Source of the DNA: Epilithonimonas caeni DSM 17710
GTDB lineage: Bacteria; Bacteroidota; Bacteroidia; Flavobacteriales; Weeksellaceae
Reading direction: 5' to 3'
Assembly: GCF_000426465.1 (NCBI RefSeq)
Contig: NZ_AUFK01000018.1
Coordinates: forward strand, 186,001-250,000
Length of the DNA: 64,000 nucleotides
The position numbers and the translations under genes were made by a program. Below the pieces are notes generated by a model, which was given only the letters and a program-made list of their open reading frames with translations, searched no databases and was not told the origin of the DNA. Below, piece after piece: positions 25,458-34,296 of the stretch (positions are counted from its first letter, which is position 1; every line of letters starts with the position of its first letter).

Positions 25458-25886
25458 CTATATTTTCTTTAGTGCATAGATGTTGCTTTCCTTTCTAGTG
25501 AAACCGAGCTTTTCATATAAGCTGATGGCCGAAGTTCGGTGCTCTTCGGTAAAGAGCAATACTTCACTCAGCTGCTGCTCGCTGGAGATGGACAGTAGCT
25601 TTTCAATGAGCCTCATCCCGATTCCCATTCCACGATAATTCTCATCCACGATCACATCTTCGATCCAGCCCTTCTTACCCGAAATTACCTTATAGATAGC
25701 CATGGAAGCAATTCCCACGATTCTATTTCTCATGAAACATCCGAGCAATGTCACTGGGTTATCCTCCATTAAAATCTCATCCAGTTTCAGCTGTTTTTTG
25801 TTAGGGCTCAGTTGTTTAAATAGCTCATAGACCTGATCCTGTACATTTGCCTTGAGACTGGTTTTATTTAAAACGATGATCTGCAT
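25458..25886 (-). CDS. GNAT-family N-acetyltransferase
   Basis: 142 residues. The acetyl-CoA loop is VIVDENYRGMGIGMRLIEKL (R/Q-x-x-G-x-G). The C-terminal motif is ISLYEKLGFTRKESNIY. The ATG overlaps the last base of the AhpD-like gene upstream (TAATG), so the two are translated together. The substrate is unknown. Confidence 0.9.
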   Translation of the reverse strand: MQIIVLNKTSLKANVQDQVYELFKQLSPNKKQLKLDEILMEDNPVTLLGCFMRNRIVGIASMAIYKVISGKKGWIEDVIVDENYRGMGIGMRLIEKLLSISSEQQLSEVLLFTEEHRTSAISLYEKLGFTRKESNIYALKKI

Positions 25887-26338
25887 TATTCTATATCTTT
25901 TAATTTTACAACTGCTTCTGCTTGTAGGTCCTCAGTTAGGTCCATTGTTTTTCCCAGCTTTTGTGACGCATTTATAAAGGTAATGAAAACACATAATTCC
26001 GAAATTTCTTTATCCGAAAAATATTCCCGGAGCATCTCAAAATGTGCATCCGAGATAGAACGGTGGTCTATGCAAAATAATTCTGCAAAAGAAGCCGCCG
26101 TAGAGATCTTCATCTGTGATTCGTCAAAATCAGGTTTTCCGCCTTTTACCATGCAGTATTCACAACCATTTCCAAAGGCCATTGTTCTTCGAACCTGCTC
26201 TAACAGATCCGGGTTCAGCAACGTTTTCTTCCATAAAGTTTCCTCCAGATCATTCCACTTTTTAAGAAAATCGGTATTGTGCCCGATAAGTCTTTCAAAT
26301 GGGGTGTTTCCATTGTTCGAAAATTTAATTCTTACCAT
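25886..26338 (-). CDS. AhpD/carboxymuconolactone-decarboxylase-like protein
   Basis: 150 residues, all helical. The redox motif CEYC sits in AFGNGCEYCMVKGGKPD, matching the CxxC of AhpD-like alkylhydroperoxidases; SFAELFCIDHRSISDAHFEM supplies the usual His-containing helix. It is probably a peroxide-detoxifying or related enzyme. Divergent from an Lrp-type regulator gene 110 bp away, which may control it. Confidence 0.85.
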   Translation of the reverse strand: MVRIKFSNNGNTPFERLIGHNTDFLKKWNDLEETLWKKTLLNPDLLEQVRRTMAFGNGCEYCMVKGGKPDFDESQMKISTAASFAELFCIDHRSISDAHFEMLREYFSDKEISELCVFITFINASQKLGKTMDLTEDLQAEAVVKLKDIE

Positions 26339-26448
26339 ATTTTTTATTTACATCACAAATTTCAATATTTAAATATACGTGATGAAACGGAATTAATGGA
26401 ATTATTTAGTAATTTTGATTGATTTAATTGTCAGTATTTAATTTTAAA

Positions 26449-26883
26449 ATGAAAATAACTTTAGATGATTTTGACCAGAAGATTCTTCAGATTTTAAGCC
26501 AGAATTCAAGACTTAGCTATGCTGAGATAGGAAGACTAATTTCACTGTCACAATCTGCTACAAAAGAGCGCGTGATGAATTTGGTTGATAATGGAATAAT
26601 ACGTCAGTTCAGCGTAGAGATAGACTATCAGAAATTAGGTTATGATCTGAAGGTACTGATCAGTATGAAATTTAAAAATGACGATTTCAGAAAATTTACT
26701 GCAGATCTGGAGAAATTTCCGGAAGTTCTGAACTGCAAAAGAGTTACGGGCGAATATTGCCTAATTACCGAATGTATCTTACGGGACAGTTCTCACCTTG
26801 AAAACCTTATAGACAGGCTAATCCCCTATGGAATCCCAACGACATCCATTCAGCTTTCAGAAATAAACCGGCAGAAAATTTAA
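26449..26883 (+). CDS. Lrp/AsnC-family regulator
   Basis: About 144 residues from MKITLDDFDQKILQILSQNS. The HTH is LSYAEIGRLISLSQSATKER; the RAM domain follows (VLNCKRVTGEYCLITECIL). ATG at 26449 is chosen over one seven codons upstream. It is divergent from the AhpD-GNAT pair, which it probably regulates. Confidence 0.92.
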   Translation: MKITLDDFDQKILQILSQNSRLSYAEIGRLISLSQSATKERVMNLVDNGIIRQFSVEIDYQKLGYDLKVLISMKFKNDDFRKFTADLEKFPEVLNCKRVTGEYCLITECILRDSSHLENLIDRLIPYGIPTTSIQLSEINRQKI

Positions 26884-26898
26884 ATCCGAAGAAAAAGA

Positions 26899-27522
26899 CT
26901 AAAAAGGCAACCTATATGAAGTATCGCTCAACCTTTTAATGATTTTCTTACCACATGATCTTCTGTATAGGAAAGAAACACCTCCGCTCACTCCGGATAG
27001 GTCAATATCATTAAGCATTTCCGGATCTAAGCCTAACCACATCACATTAAAGATGCTTAGGGTATCGCCGTGCGAAACAATGATGATATTTTCATTGTCA
27101 CTTGACATGATCTCATTGTAGAAAGGTAATAGTCTGTTCCAAACATCAAATCTGGATTCCGCATCGCTGAAGCATTTATCGTAGATTGTTTTTTCTTCGT
27201 TCTCAATATTCTCTCTCAGCCATTGGACAGACCTTCCGATAGCCTTGCCGAGGCTTCTCTCTTTCAGCGCATCGGTCAGCTTGGAAGTGCTGCGTAACTC
27301 TTTCCCAAGAATTTCGGCAGTTTGTCTTGTCCTTTTGAGAGGTGATGAATATATTGCAAACCTGATGTCCTGAAATTCTTTCCTGATATTGCGTGCGATG
27401 TTTTCCGCCTGAACGATTCCCTTTTCAGTCAGTTCCCAGTCAGTCCATGAACCGATCATACCATTTGTATGATGGATGGATTCAGGGTGTTGGATCGTGA
27501 TTATATTTTTATTTAATAGCAT
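26899..27522 (-). CDS. Histidine-phosphatase-superfamily protein with altered RHG motif
   Basis: 207 residues. The fold is that of phosphoglycerate mutase/SixA-like enzymes: WELTEKGIVQAENIARNI, AIYSSPLKRTRQTAEIL and the C-terminal IIIVSHGDTLSIFNVMW. The usual N-terminal RHG is IQHPESIHH here; the His that takes phosphate is kept but Arg and Gly are not. A variant group with QHP is known to me from related proteins, so it may be a true subfamily. Substrate unknown. Confidence 0.88.
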   Translation of the reverse strand: MLLNKNIITIQHPESIHHTNGMIGSWTDWELTEKGIVQAENIARNIRKEFQDIRFAIYSSPLKRTRQTAEILGKELRSTSKLTDALKERSLGKAIGRSVQWLRENIENEEKTIYDKCFSDAESRFDVWNRLLPFYNEIMSSDNENIIIVSHGDTLSIFNVMWLGLDPEMLNDIDLSGVSGGVSFLYRRSCGKKIIKRLSDTSYRLPF

Positions 27523-27567
27523 TGATCTATTGCCGTTTAAAACAAAATTAGAACTATATGCAAATTT

Positions 27568-28209
27568 TCAGGCCAGATAAATTTCGATTCGTTCTTTATT
27601 CTTTCCCTGCCCGCTCCTCTTTAATTTTAAAGAACCAAGCTCACCGGTCTTTTTGATATGTGTTCCACCACAGGCTACCTGGCCAAAACCTTCAATTTTC
27701 CAGTATCGCCTTTCTTCCGCTTCGTCACTGAACGCGCTTATGATGACCTTATCTGCGAGAATGATCTCTTCTAATTTTTGTTCCAATACCGGAAACATCC
27801 CGGAGATATTATTGGGCCATATAAAGTCGATCCTCGATTTTTCTGACGTTATGTTTGCGCCTATTTTCTGAGGGCTGTCGAAGTGCTGATTGACAAGTTC
27901 CAAAACGAGTTCCGCAGCAAAATGAAGCTTCATAATTTTATAACGCTTGTCCCAGTCTATTTTTACTTCTACAATATCGCCAGGTTTCAGATTATGCCCT
28001 TCCTCGATCGTGTAGAAGATTTCTTTGCCGGATTTTTGGGCCTTAACGATTTTAAAGCCGTTGATCGTCCCGTCGTCTGACTGTTGTCCACCGGAAAATG
28101 CATACGCGATGGTCTCCTTTAATGTTACCACATTACCGGATATTCCGGCTACACTTGTTGTCAGCTCAGTCTGATAGGGATCTTCCCAGAATATTTTTCG
28201 TACCGTCAT
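27568..28209 (-). CDS. AlaX-type alanyl-tRNA editing protein
   Basis: 213 residues: AYAFSGGQQSDDGTING at the front as in the AlaRS editing core, then IMKLHFAAELVLELV and ACGGTHIKKTGELGSLKLKR. The second zinc motif (C-G-G-T-H) is intact. In the first, HxxxH reads HFAAE, so one ligand is Glu. It would hydrolyse Ser- or Gly-tRNA(Ala). It is one of two tRNA-editing genes in this small cluster, the other being YbaK-like at 29024. Confidence 0.88.
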   Translation of the reverse strand: MTVRKIFWEDPYQTELTTSVAGISGNVVTLKETIAYAFSGGQQSDDGTINGFKIVKAQKSGKEIFYTIEEGHNLKPGDIVEVKIDWDKRYKIMKLHFAAELVLELVNQHFDSPQKIGANITSEKSRIDFIWPNNISGMFPVLEQKLEEIILADKVIISAFSDEAEERRYWKIEGFGQVACGGTHIKKTGELGSLKLKRSGQGKNKERIEIYLA

Positions 28210-28269
28210 TGTTAGATTCTTTATTAAAGTTGATTAAAATACATCTGTTTCCAAGTATTAAAAAACCTC

Positions 28270-28905
28270 TCAGGCATTATAATACTTTTTATAAAAATCA
28301 TACAGGCCGTCGATATTGCTATCACATAGCAAAGGTATTGCTTTTTTCAGAAGCTCTTCATCCCAATGCCACCATTGCATCTCCAGGAGCTTATCAATAT
28401 GTTCCCCGGAAAATCTTTTCTTGATCTGTTTTGCGGGATTGCCACCGACGATCGCATAAGCTTCAACATCTTTGGTTACTAAGGCCCTGCTGCCGATGAC
28501 GGCCCCATCTCCGACCGTTATACCAGGCATGATCATGGCCTCACCTCCGATCCACACATCATTGCCGATGACGGTATCTCCCGATCTTTGAAATCCGTCA
28601 GCAGCATTTCTAAAATCTTCTTCTTCTGACATATAGAAAAACGGGAAGGTTGAGATCCAATCGTGCCGGTGTCCCTGGTTTCCGGCCATGATAAAACTGG
28701 CACCGCTCCCTATCGAACAAAAGGAGCCTATAATGAGCTTGTCCACATCGTCCCGGTCGGGCATCAGATATCTTGCACAATCATCAAAGGAATGACCGTG
28801 GTAGTATCCCGAATAGTAAGAATATTTACCTGCGATGATATTCGGGTTTTTAATATGATTCTTGATGATTTTTCCCTTGAAAGGACTCTCGAAGAAATTT
28901 TCCAT
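28270..28905 (-). CDS. catB: Type B (hexapeptide) chloramphenicol acetyltransferase
   Basis: 211 residues, very close in wording to CatB proteins: [52 protein letters not shown] (catalytic His region), then left-handed beta-helix repeats ([32 protein letters not shown]). XAT enzymes acetylate chloramphenicol or streptogramin A with acetyl-CoA. Chromosomal catB genes are usual in Chryseobacterium relatives, so this need not be acquired resistance. Confidence 0.92.
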   Translation of the reverse strand: MENFFESPFKGKIIKNHIKNPNIIAGKYSYYSGYYHGHSFDDCARYLMPDRDDVDKLIIGSFCSIGSGASFIMAGNQGHRHDWISTFPFFYMSEEEDFRNAADGFQRSGDTVIGNDVWIGGEAMIMPGITVGDGAVIGSRALVTKDVEAYAIVGGNPAKQIKKRFSGEHIDKLLEMQWWHWDEELLKKAIPLLCDSNIDGLYDFYKKYYNA

Positions 28906-29023
28906 GATGAGATCGCTTTACTGTAGTTATGCAAATTTACAAAAACAAAAAATCCATCCTGCCGGACCGCTTCCATAAGTCAATGCTATATTCCATTTCC
29001 AATGGTTTGGCCAGTTAAATTTA

Positions 29024-29491
29024 TCATTCTTTGGTAACGTTTACCCATCTTACGTATTCCGAACTCTGTTCCAGTTCTGCAATTGAAAGTTTTATAGCAG
29101 AATTGCCACTGCCGCACGCAGGATAGACCCACTCAAAATGCTTGAGAGAATCGTCCAGATAAATCTTGACTCCCTGCTTTACGCCAAAAGGACAAACGCC
29201 ACCGACAGGATGCCCTACCAATGGCTCTACATCTTCGGAGGAAAGCATTTTTGCCTTTAGCCCAAACTCATCTTTAAACTTCCTGCCGTCTATTCTGGCT
29301 GTGCCGGAAGCAACGATCAGGATAACACCGCCACTTTTATCGTAAAAGCTGACCGATTTTGCAATTTCGCTGCCTGTCACTCCCAATGCCTTAGCAGCAA
29401 GCTCGACGGTTGCACTTGACACATCAAGGATCATGATATCGTTATCTTTCTTCCACTTACTTAAATGCTGTTTTGCTGTTTCTATGCTCAT
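29024..29491 (-). CDS. YbaK/EbsC-family aminoacyl-tRNA deacylase
   Basis: 155 residues: ELAAKALGVTGSEIAKSVSF, VASGTARIDGRKFKDEFGLK, VGHPVGGVCPFGVKQGVKIY, YPACGSGNSAIKLSIAELE. This is the YbaK/ProX fold that removes mischarged amino acids from tRNA(Pro) or similar. The GHPVGGVCPFG loop is the substrate-binding signature. It stands alone between catB and a HAD gene. Confidence 0.9.
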   Translation of the reverse strand: MSIETAKQHLSKWKKDNDIMILDVSSATVELAAKALGVTGSEIAKSVSFYDKSGGVILIVASGTARIDGRKFKDEFGLKAKMLSSEDVEPLVGHPVGGVCPFGVKQGVKIYLDDSLKHFEWVYPACGSGNSAIKLSIAELEQSSEYVRWVNVTKE

Positions 29492-29647
29492 CGCTTTAAT
29501 AGACTTTAATTTTGCTTCTTTTGTTAAGTAAAGTATTCCTCTAGATTTCAGCTAAGTATGCTGACTAAACAAAAATAGGAAAACGATTTCTGAAAATCAG
29601 CCAAACTTGCCAGGGTATTCTTAATTTGTATCATCAATTCCCGTTTT

Positions 29648-30337
29648 CTATAAGTAACTTAGAATACCGTCAATACTTTTCAACTCCATAAAATTTTCGT
29701 GCTTCAAAACAGGTTCATGCTGCTCGTGCGTCCAGGTGACATGGTAAGGAATATGAGCTGCGTAGCCACCCAGCTCCAGAACAGGCAATATGTCGGATTT
29801 AATGGAATTCCCCAGCATCAGGAAATTTTCTGGTTTGCAGTCGAGATGTTTTAATAACTTTTGGTAATCGCTTATTTTTTTATCACTCATGATTTCGATA
29901 TGATGAAAATAACCTTCCAGTCCTGAGTTGTTCAGTTTCCGTTCCTGGTCCAGTAGATCACCTTTAGTAGCTACGATCAATCTGTAATTGCCTTTCAGCT
30001 TATCCAGAGTTTCGGACACGCCGGATAGTAATTCGATGGGTTTCTGCAATAGTTCATGTCCTATATTGACGATTTCATCGATCAATTTCACCGGAATCGT
30101 AGCGTTGGAAATTCTGCTTGCAGTCTCGATCATACACAGAACAAATCCTTTCACACCATAGCCGTAAAGGTGCAGGTTTTTCATTTCAATTTTAAACAGT
30201 TCCTGCGACACCGAATGCTGAGGAAGATAGTCTTCCAATAACATACAGAATTGGCTTTCAGCTTCCTGAAAATAGGGTTCATTGATCCACAATGTATCAT
30301 CTGCATCGAAAGCGATCGTTTTAATCTTGTTTTTCAT
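29648..30337 (-). CDS. HAD-superfamily hydrolase
   Basis: 229 residues from MKNKIKTIAFDADDTLWINE; this ATG (30335-30337) puts the DxD motif at the usual N-terminal place, while the longer frame adds 21 unlikely residues. Motif II is VATKGDLLDQERKL, motif III/IV FLMLGNSIKSDILPVLELGG. A helical cap lies between motifs I and II. It is a phosphatase of unknown substrate. Divergent from a Crp/Fnr gene 77 bp away. Confidence 0.9.
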   Translation of the reverse strand: MKNKIKTIAFDADDTLWINEPYFQEAESQFCMLLEDYLPQHSVSQELFKIEMKNLHLYGYGVKGFVLCMIETASRISNATIPVKLIDEIVNIGHELLQKPIELLSGVSETLDKLKGNYRLIVATKGDLLDQERKLNNSGLEGYFHHIEIMSDKKISDYQKLLKHLDCKPENFLMLGNSIKSDILPVLELGGYAAHIPYHVTWTHEQHEPVLKHENFMELKSIDGILSYL

Positions 30338-30414
30338 TTCTTTATTTTTGTATTTTGAAAAAGCAAAATTCAGAAAAGTAATAACCTGAAAAAAGGACAT
30401 TTGTCCCGACCGAT

Positions 30415-30978
30415 ATGTTACGAACCAACCAATCTTTTTTGACCTATGTCCAGGAACTTTACGAACAGCAGGAACGGAAGGAAAATATTATCGTAAAGCA
30501 ATACTCAAAAGGACAGAAGTTATTTTCTCAAAATGAAAATGCAACGAAGGTAATGGTCATCAAAGAAGGCATCACCAAATGTTTTTTTACAGAACATAAC
30601 GAGAAGGAATATATCGTCGAATTTTTAGGTAATGGTGAGATCATCGGTGAGATCGAGCTTATCCGGCAGATCTCATGCTTATGCAGCATTGAAGCGTTAA
30701 CAGACGTCACGGCTTATGCCATCAGTACCGATTATTTTTCACAGCTTATTAAAAACAGCCTTCTACTGAACAACCTGTTGCTGGATGTATTTGCCAAACG
30801 TATTATCGATACGTCAACCAGAGCTTCATATCAGCAGGTCTACACTATTGAACACAGCCTGACTAAGCTTTTGAATCTGCAATCCAAACAGGATATTTCT
30901 ATTTCAAAAGAAGATATGGCCTCCTATCTTGGGGTTACCGTGAGAAGTCTTAACAGGATATTGAAAAAACATGTCTAA
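30415..30978 (+). CDS. Crp/Fnr-family regulator
   Basis: 187 residues. A cNMP-like barrel (IVKQYSKGQKLFSQNENATK, EYIVEFLGNGEIIGEIEL) and a C-terminal winged HTH (ISKEDMASYLGVTVRSLNRI). No Fe-S cysteine cluster. Possible target: the divergent HAD gene (inference). Confidence 0.9.
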   Translation: MLRTNQSFLTYVQELYEQQERKENIIVKQYSKGQKLFSQNENATKVMVIKEGITKCFFTEHNEKEYIVEFLGNGEIIGEIELIRQISCLCSIEALTDVTAYAISTDYFSQLIKNSLLLNNLLLDVFAKRIIDTSTRASYQQVYTIEHSLTKLLNLQSKQDISISKEDMASYLGVTVRSLNRILKKHV

Positions 30979-31009
30979 TAAATGAATGCATTAGTATCGG
31001 TTATTTGGA

Positions 31010-31031
31010 TTCTAACATTTTGGAGTTAGAA
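31010..31031. terminator. Weak hairpin after Crp/Fnr gene
   Basis: Seven-bp arms TTCTAAC/GTTAGAA with an 8-nt loop, 32 bp after the stop. There is no T-run, so termination is uncertain. Confidence 0.35.
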
Positions 31032-31086
31032 AACCTAATTAACATACCATGTAAAGCATATTTTCTTTATTCAAGTCGATCATAAG

Positions 31087-31105
31087 GTTGCAATGCTATT
31101 GCAAC
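31087..31105. promoter_or_regulatory. Operator-like palindrome GTTGCAAT-gct-ATTGCAAC
   Basis: Perfect 8-bp arms around three bases, 121 bp upstream of marR and away from any stop codon. The size and symmetry fit a regulator site better than a terminator. The binding protein is unknown. Confidence 0.45.
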
Positions 31106-31188
31106 TTTCTTACAAACAGATTCGGCAGACATAATCTATACAAACTTTCAAATCACGGCATTGGCTCCTATTTTTTAACAAAATCATA

Positions 31189-31221
31189 TAGTTTAAATTC
31201 AAACTATTTTTTATAGTTTTG
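31189..31221 (+). promoter_or_regulatory. marR promoter with 18-bp MarR-type operator
   Basis: The operator TAGTTTAAATTCAAACTA lies at 31189-31206; it is palindromic at 16 of 18 positions. A -7 box TAGTTTTG follows at 31214-31221, five bases before the ATG. The operator would block polymerase. An identical 18-mer is in the usp promoter at 37528-37545. Confidence 0.75.
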
Positions 31222-31225
31222 CAAA

Positions 31226-31678
31226 ATGAAAATTAGTCAACATAAGGATCTGGCCAAAATCTCAAGATTAATTGATACCATGCGGGATATCAGGAAAGCG
31301 GTACGCACCCAGTTCATGAAGAAAATGAAAGATCATGATCTTGACCTGACCATCGAGATGCTGGAAGTTTTATATATTCTTTGGGACAAAGACAACGTCA
31401 ACCAGCAGGAAATTGTGGATAAAACCAACCGGAATAAAGCCAGTATCACCTCTCTGATCGATAATATGAATGCCCGCGAACTTGTGCAACGGAATCCCGA
31501 CCCGCAGGACAGGCGGAATAAGCTGATCTCATTGACGGAGGAAGGTGAACATTACCAGAAAAGGTTAATTCCCCTATTGGAAGAGGTCTACGCACCTTTA
31601 CTAACTGCTGACCTAATACAGGAGATCGAAAATACGACGATCAAACTTCAGATAATACTACACACTATCAGCGAATAA
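31226..31678 (+). CDS. MarR-family transcriptional regulator
   Basis: 150 residues: LTIEMLEVLYILWDKDNVNQ, the recognition helix NRNKASITSLIDNMNARELV, and the wing QRNPDPQDRRNKLISLTEEG. This is the MarR signature. It is first in line before tolC-hlyD-MFS, and an operator precedes it. It probably represses itself, the efflux genes and the usp-tetR unit; the inducer would be an exported compound. Confidence 0.93.
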   Translation: MKISQHKDLAKISRLIDTMRDIRKAVRTQFMKKMKDHDLDLTIEMLEVLYILWDKDNVNQQEIVDKTNRNKASITSLIDNMNARELVQRNPDPQDRRNKLISLTEEGEHYQKRLIPLLEEVYAPLLTADLIQEIENTTIKLQIILHTISE

Positions 31679-31741
31679 TCATATAACAAATAAGTAGAAA
31701 TCTTGATAAATAATATATTTAAATTTATAAGTACATCAAAA

Positions 31742-31757
31742 TAGTTTGAATTTAAAC
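31742..31757 (+). promoter_or_regulatory. Second (partial, inverted) MarR-type operator before tolC
   Basis: TAGTTTGAATTTAAAC equals 16 of 18 bases of the reverse complement of the marR operator; the last two bases are CG, not TA. It lies 26 bp before the tolC ATG. Confidence 0.65.
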
Positions 31758-31782
31758 CGTATGAATACGAATTAATAATGAG

Positions 31783-33102
31783 ATGAATATAAAAACATTA
31801 GTAATGACTTTAGCTGTAGGAATCGTATCTGATATTGATATTAACGCGCAGCAAATAACAGCAAGAAAAATATCTGTTCCGGAACTGTTTGAGCTTGTCA
31901 GACAAAATCATCCTAATCTGGCAGTATCAAAGGTAGACATCGCTATTGCAAGACAAGGGATAGAAATTGCAAAAGATGCGCGGCTTCCCAATGCCAGCAC
32001 AGGCCTCCAGGGATATTATATTGGCAATGCATTTATAATGGATAAGGATTTTTCAAACTTTACAAATGTTGAAATGCCTCATTTCGGTAATACTTTTTCC
32101 CTGGACGCCAGTGAACTTATCTGGAAAGGCGGTGCCGTACGGAACAATATCAAGGTTCAGTCACTCCACGCAAAATTGGCACAATTGAATTATGAGTCCA
32201 ATGAACAAAACATCAAGCTTTTAACGCTGGGGTATTACCTTGATCTTTACAAACTGACCAACCAACATTCTGTATATCTGGAGAATATCAAGCTTGCCAA
32301 ACAACGGCTGGAAAATATCAATAAATTCTATGGTCAGGGCATGGTAACGCGTAACGATGTCATCAGAGGCGAATTGCAGCTATCCAATCTGAATATGGCC
32401 CTGCAGGTAGTTAATAATAACCGCCAAATCCTGAACAAACAATTGACGACAGCTTTGGGACTGACAGAGACAACCGAGATCTTGCCGGACGATACGCTTC
32501 TTGAAAATACCCCAAAAGCACTATCCATCAGCGACTACAAAGACTATGGAAAACTTAATCCTTCCCTGCTAATCACCCAAAAAGCGGTAGATGTTTATAA
32601 TCTTACCGAAAAGATCACCAAAGCAGAAATGCTTCCAACGCTGTCGGCTTTTGCAGGCAACAAACTTGCCAGACCCATCACTACCGTCATACCGGCTATG
32701 GATATGTACTCCAATGGCTGGAGCAGTGGATTGTCACTGAATTTTAACATCGATGCTTTATACAAGACACCAAAAAAATTGAAACAGGTAAGGCTTGAAA
32801 AAGATAAGGCTCTTGCTCAGGTCAATGAAACCGAGAAGGCCATCGATGTTGCGATCAATGCCGCTTATATTAAGTATAATGAGTCAGTCACACAGAATAT
32901 TGCGCTTGAGACCAATATGAGATTAGCGAATGAAAATTACAGGATCATGAACAGCAAGTATAACAATCAGCTGGCTATATTACTTGACCTGATCGATGCG
33001 AGTAATGCCAAACTGGATGCAGAACTTCAGTTCGCCAACTCAGAGATCAATATTGTCTATGCCTACTACAAATTGCTAAGGGAAAGCGGAAGCTTAAAAT
33101 AA
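31783..33102 (+). CDS. TolC-family outer-membrane channel of MFS efflux system
   Basis: 439 residues with an N-terminal signal (LVMTLAVGIVSDIDINAQ). TolC repeats: LFELVRQNHPNLAVSKVDIA, DLYKLTNQHSVYLENIKLAK, and ENYRIMNSKYNNQLAILLDL in the second half. It serves as the outer channel for the HlyD/MFS pair directly downstream (22-bp gap). Preceded by a MarR-type operator. Confidence 0.93.
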   Translation: MNIKTLVMTLAVGIVSDIDINAQQITARKISVPELFELVRQNHPNLAVSKVDIAIARQGIEIAKDARLPNASTGLQGYYIGNAFIMDKDFSNFTNVEMPHFGNTFSLDASELIWKGGAVRNNIKVQSLHAKLAQLNYESNEQNIKLLTLGYYLDLYKLTNQHSVYLENIKLAKQRLENINKFYGQGMVTRNDVIRGELQLSNLNMALQVVNNNRQILNKQLTTALGLTETTEILPDDTLLENTPKALSISDYKDYGKLNPSLLITQKAVDVYNLTEKITKAEMLPTLSAFAGNKLARPITTVIPAMDMYSNGWSSGLSLNFNIDALYKTPKKLKQVRLEKDKALAQVNETEKAIDVAINAAYIKYNESVTQNIALETNMRLANENYRIMNSKYNNQLAILLDLIDASNAKLDAELQFANSEINIVYAYYKLLRESGSLK

Positions 33103-33124
33103 TCCAACAAAAAAAAGAAATAAA

Positions 33125-34291
33125 ATGTCACAAGATACAGCGAATCACAAGCCTGAAGATCATAAGAGCGGAGAACACAATACACAGAGATTGCACCAGT
33201 CACCTGAATCTAAGAAAAAGAAGAAAAGAAACAGTATGAAGATCATTAACCTTTTGGTACTCGTACTGGTCCTGGGAGGTCTTTATTTTGTTATTAGATC
33301 ATATTTCAATGTAGGAAACGATAAATTCACGAACGCAGCCCAGATCGAATCCTACATCAACCCTATCAATACCAGGGTGTCTGCGTATATCAAAGAGATA
33401 CGTTTCACTGAACACCAATATGTAAAGAAAGGCGACACCTTATTGATCTTGGATGACAGGGAGATTCGGACCCAGCTCGGACAAGCAGAAGCCGCCTATA
33501 TGTCAGCACAAGCATCCAAAAATGCAACTTCCTCCTCAGTGAAAACGGCTGCCAATAATGTGTATACTGTTGGTGCGAATGTAGAAGCTGCTAAGGCCAA
33601 CATCGAAGCTGTAAGAGCCCGTTTATGGAATACGGAACAGAATTTTAAGAGATACCAGAATCTATTGAATGATGAAGCCGTGACCAGGCAGCAGTTCGAA
33701 CAGATAAAAACGGATTATGAAGCGCAGAAGGCTCAACTGGAAGCCCAGATCGCGCAATACCAGTCTGTCATCAATTCAAGGACGACCAGCGAGCTTTCCG
33801 TCCGGGAAGTGCAATCCAAGTTAGGGCTTAATGATGCTGAGATCAAGAGGTCGGCCAATGCGTTGGCGATGGCAAAGCTTAACCTGTCTTACACCGTCAT
33901 TACCGCTCCACATGACGGAATTATGGGCAGAAGAACTGTGAATGTCGGCCAGTTGCTGAATGCAAGTCAGCAGGTCGCAACCATTGTGGACATCAACAAC
34001 ATCTGGGTAACGGCCAATTTCCGTGAAAAACAGTTGGGTAATATTAAGATAGGCGGTTCGGCAAATATTAAGGTCGATGCTTTGGGTGGTGAAGAATTTG
34101 AAGGAAAGATCACAGCAATTTCCGGTGCAACAGGGGCCAGATACGCTGCTGTGCCTGTCGATAATTCGACGGGAAATTTTGTTAAGGTTCAACAGCGAAT
34201 CCCGGTGCGCATCGAATTTACCAAGAATAATCCACCGCAAGAGCTAAAGAAACTCCGTGCAGGAATGAACGTTGAGATCAATATAAAATAA
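33125..34291 (+). CDS. HlyD/EmrA-type membrane fusion protein
   Basis: 388 residues. The cytoplasmic N-terminus is His/Lys-rich (GEHNTQRLHQSPESKKKKKR), followed by one TM (IINLLVLVLVLGGLYFVI). The lipoyl half-motif is INPINTRVSAYIKEIRFTEH near 75, then a long coiled coil (AKANIEAVRARLWNTEQNFK), then YTVITAPHDGIMGRRTVNVG and the barrel. It couples an EmrB-type MFS to TolC. Six bases separate it from the MFS gene. Confidence 0.94.
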   Translation: MSQDTANHKPEDHKSGEHNTQRLHQSPESKKKKKRNSMKIINLLVLVLVLGGLYFVIRSYFNVGNDKFTNAAQIESYINPINTRVSAYIKEIRFTEHQYVKKGDTLLILDDREIRTQLGQAEAAYMSAQASKNATSSSVKTAANNVYTVGANVEAAKANIEAVRARLWNTEQNFKRYQNLLNDEAVTRQQFEQIKTDYEAQKAQLEAQIAQYQSVINSRTTSELSVREVQSKLGLNDAEIKRSANALAMAKLNLSYTVITAPHDGIMGRRTVNVGQLLNASQQVATIVDINNIWVTANFREKQLGNIKIGGSANIKVDALGGEEFEGKITAISGATGARYAAVPVDNSTGNFVKVQQRIPVRIEFTKNNPPQELKKLRAGMNVEINIK

Positions 34292-34296
34292 AGAAG

